A DNA stretch of 64,000 bases from Lantana camara (lineage: Eukaryota > Streptophyta > Magnoliopsida > Lamiales > Verbenaceae). Under the pieces are notes generated by a model. The model had not been told where the DNA came from and made no database searches. It saw only the letters and a program-made list of their open reading frames with translations. Where the stretch lies: positions 95,891,001 to 95,955,000 of the forward strand of contig CM074861.1 in NCBI GenBank assembly GCA_037501455.1. The letters run 5' to 3'. Positions 54,651-64,000 of this stretch are shown piece by piece. Positions within the stretch are counted from its first letter, which is position 1. The number at the start of each line of letters is the position of its first letter. Both the position numbers and the translations under genes were made by a program.

Positions 54651-56858
54651 TTCAAAACACGTAGAGAATCACAGAATCTACGACCTAAATGGTAAAACAG
54701 AGAACTAGTGAGCATGCTGAACTATAACGATATACAAAAGATAAGGTCTTTAATCTATTGTAGCTCCCACTGTTTTTCAAAGATCTAGAATTCCCAAAGA
54801 TCTAAGAGGAACACGTTTCCTAATGGGTACTAAGATCCTAGGCATTTTACCTCGAACCCACGACTTGCGGACATTCTAAGTAAGAACCCTAGGTAGGTAC
54901 AACTTACCAATTCTAACACCTTTAGAATTCTTAGTAATTGTTTTTGCATCACCTATCTTTCAATATGGACCCACGACTCGTGCGACATCCATATTTACTT
55001 AGGCGTTAAGCTAGACCCATCAATCATAAGATCATGACCAAAACTTAGTTCGAACGACCCACGACTCGCGGACATCGCCCTTGCTAAAATTGACCACGAA
55101 ATATTGACCATTTAAAATGATCAATTAGGTAACTAAGAACTAATAAGCTCCACTAGGTATCCCACGACTCGCGGACAATAACTAGCTTCATTTACTAAAC
55201 TTAAAACCTATTGATGGAATGCTAGGAATTTAATTCAAAATTTACATCTCGAATTAAACACCTATTTGTTCGAAATTAGCTTAATATTTAATGGGAATTT
55301 TCGAATCAACCGGAGAGTTGTCCGGTTCGACCTCACCAACATATATGTTATCCAATTTTATTAGTCTTGATTAATGCAAGTACACTTAAATGCATATCAA
55401 ACAAGCACATAAACAGATAACATGTCCTAGCATGATACTAACATGTAATGATCATGGGTTCTACCTATCTTATGCGTGATATGTGGGAGCCACTCCACAA
55501 TCACAAGTTCTAACATACATGCCACATAAACAGTTTAAATCACATAAGGGAAAGCGGTAACAAAATACGAGCCCTATCTCTATTACATTTAACAATTGAG
55601 ATTTCCCTCCCTAACATTTTGAGGGGTCTTCACTTATGGCCTCCTTGTTACTTGAATGTGGTCCATCTTACTCCATGGGTGCATTGTCTCCAAAATGAGA
55701 ATAAAACCTCACCACCTATCTCTACTCTCAAATTACAATAAAAAGAAAAAGACATAAAGTAATAAGGCTCAATCTTCATATTGGCCTTAGACAATTACAC
55801 GGGGCATACCCCGGCCTCAAAAACAGTAATATGGAAAGCCACATAATAAATCACATAACAGTACGCACATAAGTGAGGCTCCAACCTCAATTGAAAAACG
55901 CAACTATAGGGCTCCAACCCCAATTTAAACCATCCATGTGCATAAATTAAAACCATACATAGATCTAAACCCATGATCACCTAACATGCTTCTGCGAGAA
56001 TTTAAATTTAGCCAATAAATTAAAATTCTCGTTTCAAGTCCTAATGACTTAAAACACGACTTAGATGCAATTCTTGTTCAAGAGCCTTTTCAATAAAACC
56101 CGAAAAACAATAAACCAATAAAATTCCAATTAATTTCCAAAATTAATAATTTTATTCTTTCATTATTTTCAGAAAATAAAATTCATAATTTTCCCAAAAT
56201 CCAAATCGCTTCAATTCTCAAAAATCCCAATTTAATCAAAATTTTAAAATAATTTTATTTTAACAAAACTGATTTTAAAAGATAAAATTAAAATAAAATT
56301 AAATCGGGATTTTACGGACCGAAAACACGAAAAACACGAAACACGAAAAACGAGCCCAGCCGCGTGAGGCACCGCCGCGTAGCAGCGCGCGGCAGTTGCC
56401 ACTCGCGTGCGCACGCTGGGCGTGCATCATGCGCGCCGCGCGCAGCAGCGCCCACCGTGACTAGGCGGGCTGAGCAGGCGTCCCGCGCGGTTGCGGGACG
56501 GGCGCGCCCGGGACGGCTCCCGCGCTGTTGCGGGAGGAGCTGGGGGGCGGCGACGGGCCTGGGCGTGCGACGTGCTAGCACGCCTAGGCTCGTTGCTTTT
56601 TGTGTTCGTTTCGTATTTCTAGGTTTCTCGAAAACCCGGTTCAATCCAAAAATTAAAAATTCGATTTAAACATATTTCAATCAAAACGGTTTTCAAAATC
56701 ACAATTTAAGAAAACAGTTTCAGAAATTCAGGAAAAATTACAGTTTCGTATTTCAGGCTTTCTAAAAGAACTCATGAATACCTAATTCGCATCTAAGCCT
56801 AAGAATTTCTACCAAATTCAGAATAATTGAGACGAATCAGAAACACGATTAACGAGGT
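54651..56858 (-). other. Leader of element G
   Basis: Palindrome-like motifs at 54857, 54970, 55058 and 55161; inverted repeat CGGGGCATACCCCG at 55800-55813; GC-rich island about 56350-56590. Confidence 0.7.
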
Positions 56859-56871
56859 GGCTCTGATACCA
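56859..56871 (-). other. Primer-binding site of G
   Basis: Minus-strand TGGTATCAGAGCC, intact. Confidence 0.9.
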
Positions 56872-56873
56872 CT

Positions 56874-58821
56874 TGTTGGAAAACACGAATCAGAAAGCAG
56901 CGGAATTTAAAAAATTTTCCCAACAAAAGGACCTTCAACTCGCAATCGTGTAACCAAATTCGTAAAGATAGAAAACTTACTTTTCTTTTGTTCTTTCTTG
57001 AAGCGTTTCAAGCCACCCAAGAACGCTCTTCTCGCGGCTTGATCCCCTCTCCTTGGTAAAGCTCGAATCTTCAAACTTCTAACTTGAAGTCTCTAGAGAA
57101 AGTCCACCAACTTGATCACAATCTAACTAGTAAGGATGCTAGTTCTCTAGTTAGTGTTTAGGCTTAACCTAGGGTTTAATATAATCTTGGAGAAAGGAAG
57201 GTGTTCAACACATGAACCAAGAATTGTCAATTAGCTCTAAAGGGGAGCATGAGCTCCCCTATATACAGGAAAGGGGAGGGACGGCCGAACCTAGTCCTTA
57301 TGGACAAAGGATTTGGTCCCTCACTCTCCTATTACTTGATCATCAAGTATTTTCCAACTTTGACTTTGAATTCTAATTCAAGTCAACTTTTAAGAGAGCT
57401 AAAAATATCCAAACTATTTTTGGATAATTTTATACTTTATTTATTATAAAATAAATAACTTATTTTTATCTAATTAATTAATTCGTTATTAATTAACTAG
57501 ATTATTTTCTCCAAAATTAGACTTTCTTTTTAATTCAAAATTAAACCAAAGTCTATTAAATAATTAACTAATTAATTATTCAATATATATATAATATATA
57601 TATACACACGTGTGTGACACGCGTCACAGTGACACGTGTCACTCACGTGAGCCACACGTGTGACTTCACACGTGTGGAACCCTCTTGGCCCGATTAACTC
57701 GTTTAATCATTTTAAAGCCTCAACTCATGTAACCAAGTTGTTGTGTGTGACCCTCTAGGTTCTCAATTCAATTAGCAGTGACCCTAATTAATTAATTCAC
57801 TAATTAATTAATCAGTCCACAGATTAAACGACCATAGTCTAGCAACAGGTGTTTAACCCCTAACTGAATTGGAATGTTCGGATTCGATAGAACCTTTAAG
57901 TCATTGATTCATGTGAGATACAATCCTCCTACTTACTATCTCTCAACCAAGATCTAGGGCAAGGGAATAATCAGAACCCTAATAATCCGGTCTTATAGCT
58001 AAGTGCATTTCATATCCATTTGATCTCAATCCAAGAAACCCTTTTCTTGATGTCTTGATCTACTGCCTTGGCCAAGGACTCCATATGGCATATGAATGAC
58101 TTACACAATAAGAGATCACCTTGCAAATGCAAGTGTAGGTCCTTTCTTGATTCTCATTCACTTTCATGAGTCACTTGTGCAGCCCCAGCATAAGCCTTGA
58201 ATCAGTTGTCTAAGGCGACACCCTTTAAAGCTTATACCAAAGACTACAGAGTTAACTCATAAAGTAACATGGAACCTCAAGTCTAAGGATCAATTAATCA
58301 CATCAATGACTCGTGAGATATTTCCTAATCTGGAAGTTTCCATTTCCTGAAATAGAAACTTCCTTTCCCATTTAGGAATGTTCTCACACGGGGCACCTCA
58401 GTGAACTTACTTATTAAAGCAAGCACCCTCATGTATCACGCACGTATCAACTATACACTTTCCACCTCCATGAAACAAGGTGGTCCTTCTTAAGGGCGTG
58501 ATCCCACAAGCAAGCCTTAGAGGAGTCAGGTTGACACTCCCACTGTCTGTAGGACTCATCGGCTTGGAGTATTTTACTAATCATGACTTATGTGATATAG
58601 GGCTCGTTTCATGAACCATTTCGCCTAAATGGTAGAGTCCTAAAGTCATCAGGATTAGGGGAGTTCTCATACATGCACAGCTAAAGTAAACGCATACCAA
58701 ACAAGAGCATATAAAGAAGTGTTGCCTCAATTCGTTATTTCATTCAAAGATTGTCTGTGACTACAATAAGGAAAAGCACAAAGCGGATATACAATCGGCT
58801 TTTAGGGCACTATTCCTAACA
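56874..58821 (-). repeat. 5' LTR of element G
   Basis: 1948 bp, equal in length to the 3' LTR. The TATA element reads TGTATATA on the minus strand, one change from TATATATA, and one G-box reads CACGCG. Confidence 0.95.
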
Positions 58822-60021
58822 CGTCCTTCGATTAGATCCCAAAGTAGGCAATCCTCCAAACCATGTCCACACCAGTCCTAGAACGCGATCAAACGAGTGA
58901 GAATGCTAGTTCTATCTCTTGTGTTTGGTTAGGATATTTTACTTTGAAAATTTTTCTTTTATTTTTTTCAAAAACTTAACTCTTCAACAACATCGGTCTC
59001 AAGAATAAGAGAACCACCCCCACTAGTATGTTCGAACCCTAGGAGACTTTCCAAGTCTTTTGGAGTTTGATTTCTTGCTCATTAATTAACTAATTTAATT
59101 ATTAATTTAATTAGAATAATAAGTTCTTAACTTATTCTCTAAGTCTAGCAAGAGATGCCTTCTCTCTCCTACAATAGGAAGTTTGAGTTTTCAACCCTTA
59201 CTAATTAAAGTCAAAAGTCAAAATTCAATAAATAATTTAATTCCTAACTAATTATTTATTGGGTTAAGTAATATGAGAATAGTCTTAACAATTAATTCAT
59301 AATTAATTAAAAAACTAAAATTAATTAATTAATTCTAGAAAAAAGTTCGTGTGTGGAACAAACCACACGCACGGGGCCACGTGCGAAGCCACGTCTGCAT
59401 GACACGTGGCAGCCACGTTGGCCGCGTAACACGTGGCAGCAGTCACGTTTCACACCCCGTTTTGATCAACTATTTTGATCCTTCGTTAATCATATTAACA
59501 TCCTACCATAACCCTCGTATTTTGGCATTTGTGTGTGATCTTTTAGGTTCATTATTCGATTAGCAGTGATAATAATTAATTAATTCCCATAATTAAATAA
59601 TCACTTCACAGATCACACTACCGTAATCTAGCGATGGGTGTGTGACCCCTAGCGAATAACAAAATGAATAGAAGAACCTTTCAGTCAATGACAATAAGTG
59701 AAATAAGATCCTCCTACAACTTCATCTCTTAATCAAGAACTAAGGCATGAGAATATTCTCAGAGCCTTAATATTCTCGATCTTTAAAGTTAAGTTCGCTT
59801 CATATCCATTTAGATCTCAATCCAAGAAAACCTCATTTTCTTGATGTCTTGATCTTTTATCCACCTGGGCCAAGGGTTTAATATTTAATGGACTACGAAC
59901 AACTCAATCAATAAGAGATCATTCTTGTTTTTAACAAGTGTAGGTCCTTTATTGATTCTACTAATTCTACATATATCACTTGTGTAATCCCAACATAGGT
60001 CGTGGCTCAGGTGTCTATATG
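58822..60021 (-). repeat. 5' LTR of F, second piece
   Basis: Resumes with CGTCCTTCGATTAGATCCC directly after G and ends at 60021 at the insertion of I. Near 59028 a short deletion removed the TTATACTAGTGGG block, so the TATA box present in D and E is missing. Confidence 0.85.
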
Positions 60022-63000
60022 TGTAACAGCCCTAAACAGGGCCTAGTTGGAATTGGTAAGCCTTGAAAGAAAGTGAAAGCGTTTATAGACTTTGATCCAT
60101 CAAATGTTCTTCATGCATCACATTTCTATGTGTTTTAAGTTGTTCTTACGTGCTATTATGTGACTTTGGGAGAGATCTCATCTAAAACCCCATATTACTA
60201 TTCATTTCCGAGCCTCTATTCCCTCAATAGAATACTAAAAACTCACATCTGTATTTCTTGAATACCTTAACTCACATCTCTTGTTTTAAAATCATTTTCG
60301 GAAATTTAACATGAGAGTTACGATTTTATCCCCATGTCATTGTTTATCCACTAAACGATATCCTCTTATCTCATTCGTAGAACCTTAGAGGCATGAAACT
60401 TATATTTTTCTATCACTTACATATGTTTTCCATAACCCGAAACTCTTTACAAAAATTGTTGATCAAAATTACCATTAGGTCCCTTGAGCATTATTCATTT
60501 CATAAAATTAGGAATTTCCCGGAACACTTTTCCTATCAAATATTATAGTCAAATGAATCCTTAAATCATTTTGAGAATTTTGATATCATCCACAAGCCCT
60601 GATTCCTATTCTAACTCAAGTAGTATTGAAAATCACTTCAAAACCCTAGTTACTATTCTTACCGTAAACGACTTTTTATCCGTACACTTTTTGATATTCA
60701 ATATTACAGTCAAAACGATCCTTGAATTATTTTATGAATTTTCATACATTTATCAAAACTTGATTCCAACCGTAGCATGTCTTATAAATATTTTCCTTTT
60801 TAAAAAATTATCATTTTATTTTAAATATTTAGCTTTCATTCAATATTCGAAATTTTACTTAAAATGTTTCTTGAACTTTTCTCTAAACTGTGATAAATTT
60901 TACAACCTTTAAACTTTATCATAGCTTCGTCTATAAAATTTTCTTATGATTTTCATCATCTTTAACGTTCATAATTTATAAACGAAAAATCTAAATATTC
61001 CACATTTATAATCACGACTAAGCTTATTTTTCACTTGTTCTTTCATTAATTTACTACTTCAAGTTTTCATCTCTCGACTCTTGAATAAATTTTATATTAT
61101 TTTACATTTATTTTTATTCAATATGACATCATTCATGACAACATAAGCTTCTAGAAGATTTAAATAAATGAATATAATTTCTCCACATTTCTTATATTAT
61201 TACCAAGCATTTGTTTAAAATGTAGTTTAACCATATCTCTTAATAATTACCAAGCATTTGTTTAGGTCATGAAGCATCCACATCTCTCCTAAACTCTTAG
61301 GAATTGCAACATAAGCCCCTCATTCCTACCTATAAATACCCCTCCAAGCTCATTTCTAAGACTACACAAAAATTCACTCCCTCTCTCCCTCTCACACGCC
61401 ACTCCTCTCTCTCCCTAGGCTAAGATGTGTTTTATTTTATTATTTCATGCTTTATATTATGTTCTTAGTATAATAATAGTAGTAGCATGCTTAGATTTAA
61501 TTAAATTATGCTTTAGGAATTTATTTTATGAAATATATGCTATTTATGCTAGTTTAGGAAAATATTATAATATATGTGAATTTTATTTAATTAAATGCAT
61601 GAATTATGATATGATATAGTATATTCATATGTTTAAGTATTCATGATCTTGTTTGATTAAATTCATGCCTAGAATAATTTATTTAGAATTATTTTTCATA
61701 GAAAATTTATATATCTTGCTATATTATGCTTAAAATTCTATGTTATAAATATGAACATGATCAAGCATGTTACACACCCTCTTTGAATATTCAGATGGGC
61801 TTAAGAACATGTTCATGTTGTTCTTGAATGATTTTAGGTGCCCGTGTGATAGTATGTGAGTGTGTGTGTTCGATTTTATGTTATAAAGTGTTTAATTCAA
61901 AAGAAATTGAATAGTAAATGTTTTTAATAGTAATTTTAACTTTTTAGTCAACCCATATTGTGATAATTTCGAAATTAATATTAAAATAATTATAAAATTA
62001 GTTTTGGAATTTTTAAAATAAGGATTTTATCCGAATTTTCCAAAAATCGATAATTGTGAAACATTTTCCAAATGTAACCTACATTGTCAAATTAAATCCT
62101 AAATTTCATTTCAAATCTTATAATTAGGATCATGATGTGATTAATAAATATTTAATTAGTTAAAGATTTCATAAAACTTAATTAATTAAAGAAATTCACT
62201 TACACGGTGAAAATAAGGGTTTACCGGGTAAAATTAAAGTTTCAAAGATCATTTAAACGTTTCATATTATTGTTTTGAAATTCAAAATGTTCAAGGTTTC
62301 AAACATTAAAGAATTAGGATTTTATCCATGTTTTGAATTTCAAATAAAAATATTCATTTAGGATTTTCAAATCGGATATTTTCAAATATCATTTCCAAAA
62401 TAAGATTTCTTTATAGACTTATTTTATAACATAGAAGCTTATTGAGATTCCTAATTTGATTAATAATTACTTGATATAATAATGGATCTTATTTTATAAG
62501 TCTTGTTTGAATGTTAAAGTTGTATATTACCAAAATATTTTTATGTGATCACCTTTCATGCTATGGTATGCTTTATTGTGGAAACTTGTCTATGTCATTA
62601 GTATTGGTTATGGAATAGAAACTTATAGTTGATCACCACTCATAGGTGAAGATCTGGACGGACTAGGACTCCGGTATTATTACATAATACCTGGTTACAG
62701 TAGGTGAGGTTAAATGTTTTCAACTGGGATCAGGAGTCTATATATATATCAAATGTTTTATGGCCTACCCTAATACAGATCAAAGTTTTACCTCTTCATA
62801 AATGATACTAACCTTTTGGGAAAAATACATTAATATCAACTTATATTGTTCTAGTATACCAAATCAATCATTTTAAAGTATTCATGTTTTCTCATCTTCT
62901 TATAGAAATTAAAGTATTTCACGTTAAAATATCTCGGTACTATGCTACCGTATATCGGGTATCGTTGAACTTAAGCAAAATATATTTTCTTATTGTGGGC

Positions 63001-64000
63001 CCGGTGGTCTTGGTAAAAGTAGTAGTCCGGGAGGCACGGGCCGAGGTCTACTATTATACCAGCCGCCAACTAGATCTTGGTGGTGGTCTAACTGGAGGTT
63101 AGTTATTCCACATCAAGTGACGAGAAAAGGTACATCCCTCCCAAATTCATGTATATCGTCACTAGGGGTAGCTCCCTGAGGTGACACCGGAGGAAGAAGG
63201 ATGGTATTGTTGTATTTCTTTTTATTTAGTAATGACATCTTGATCAGTGTCGTTACGAATATTGTTGGTTTTTAAGGAGTAAAGGTTGGAGAACGCCTAG
63301 CTTGCGGGCACCATATTGTTTCACAAAAAGGGGTTCATGTTTTCTTAAAAAGTATAATATATAATCCCCCTACCCTTTTATCTTCAAATAACATGAACCC
63401 AATATTGATATTGTTGTAGTATTTTCCTATTATCGGATACTGACCAAGGAGTTTCTTGGTTAGTCCGGCTATGTATACTGATTTCTCATTACTCTCAAAA
63501 TTATTACTTCACTCTTATTCACTTACTATTAAAGATCCTTTCGAATAAAGTTTCTTGGTAAAAATCCTAAAGTTTTATAGTATCACTCAACCACCCCTCA
63601 CTTAGTCACTTTGACTAACCCCTCGCTCTTTTCAAATTCATGATTTCAGGTATTGCCATCTCTCATTAGCTGGTATCTTGAAGCATAGAGAGTCCAATAT
63701 CTTGTGCATATTAGATCAGGTTTCTTAACTAAGCCAAGTTAGACTATAATCTTGTATAATTATTATATTACTTCGGTATCATACTCTTAGATCATGAACA
63801 ACTCTAACCCTACGATATTGCTTCTAAATTTTCATGAGTTTCAAATTATTCCAAATTCTTTTATTTACTGCCCCAAACATAAGCTGTTGTTTTAAAATGT
63901 TTCAAATTCCGCTGCCATGTTTTCTTACTCTGATATCATATATCATCGTCCGTTCGCTGGCGTACCTCTCAGGTGCTAGGTCTCACATCTGCCTGGGAAG
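60022..64000 (+). mobile_element. Gypsy-type element or LTR I, cut by window edge
   Basis: Begins TGTAACAGCCC directly after the F LTR, a start like that of H. A TATA box at 61331 followed by a CT-rich stretch suggests plus orientation. AT-rich, with no convincing gene over 3.98 kb (frames at 60571, 61425 and 62884 are short and without motifs), so it is most likely one very long LTR. The right end and target duplication (left flank ATATG) are outside the window. Confidence 0.55.
61331..61338 (+). promoter_or_regulatory. TATA box of element I
   Basis: TATAAATA followed about 45 bp later by CTCCCTCTCTCCCTCTCAC, the pyrimidine-rich start region common in plant LTR promoters. Confidence 0.55.

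Larger units (their letters stand above)
48780..58821 (-). mobile_element. Complete copia element G (family 1)
   Basis: 10042 bp, both LTRs 1948 bp, PBS, leader, gag-pol, PPT and perfect CGTCC duplications. The LTRs differ by about 15 substitutions by hand count (about 0.8 percent) and no net indel. Despite that youth the polyprotein carries at least five indels relative to C. Confidence 0.95.
37581..60021 (-). mobile_element. Copia element F (family 2), split by three insertions
   Basis: F pieces are 37581-41225 (RT to leader), 47090-48779 (leader, PBS, LTR start) and 58822-60021 (LTR continued). H (41226-47089), G (48780-58821) and I (60022 on) interrupt it, and E cut it at the left, removing RNase H and the 3' LTR. 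Joining across G and H restores collinearity with D at each point. Confidence 0.85.

Noticed and set aside
60571..60912. 113-aa plus-strand frame in I
   Set aside because: Phe/Ile/Leu/Asn-rich translation of AT-rich DNA with no motif.

Overview
The window looks like nuclear DNA from a flowering plant, in a heterochromatic block made almost entirely of retrotransposons. I found no host gene, rRNA, tRNA gene or bacterial-type feature. The evidence is AT-rich sequence, Ty1/copia polyproteins in the order gag-protease-integrase-reverse transcriptase-RNase H, primer-binding sites of the plant initiator-tRNA-Met type (TGGTATCAGAGCC), and gypsy-type LTRs. The species cannot be named from this sequence. 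Element names A to I and family names 1 and 2 are mine. || Layout: (1) 1-4748, 5' part of a minus-strand family-1 copia element (A), cut by the left window edge. (2) 4749-6974, LTR-like and low-complexity remnants with two opposed TATA boxes. (3) 6975-7968 plus 17963-21768, an old decayed minus-strand RE1/Retrofit-like copia element (B), split by (4) 7969-17962, a complete plus-strand family-1 element (C) with GGAAT target-site duplications and a 1306-codon polyprotein broken by one in-frame TGA. (5) 21769-23014, AT-rich sequence with a MITE (22206-22481) and a (TAA)n array. (6) 23015-24112, a gypsy-type LTR with PBS and a short internal piece, then a scrap of a third copia-like LTR (24113-24332). 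(7) 24333-33696, family-2 copia element D (minus), whose 5' LTR stops mid-sequence and is joined to (8) 33697-37580, the leader and 5' LTR of family-2 element E. (9) 37581-60021, family-2 element F (minus), hit by E inside its YVDD motif, by H (41226-47089, a gypsy-type solo LTR that itself holds a family-1 solo LTR), by G (48780-58821, a complete family-1 element with CGTCC duplications) and by I (60022 to the right edge, another gypsy-type LTR). || Relative ages follow from nesting. B and F are old hosts. C, G, H and I arrived later, and the solo LTR inside H later still. The LTR pairs of C and G differ by only about 1 percent by hand count, so both insertions are recent. || Nothing resembles a defence system, metabolic cluster or CRISPR array. 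The most interesting signals are non-coding and shared by both copia families: a palindrome-like motif present four times at conserved spacing just upstream of gag, a conserved leader hairpin, a GC-rich and fast-changing island in the leader, and dense G-box (CACGTG) clusters in the LTRs.
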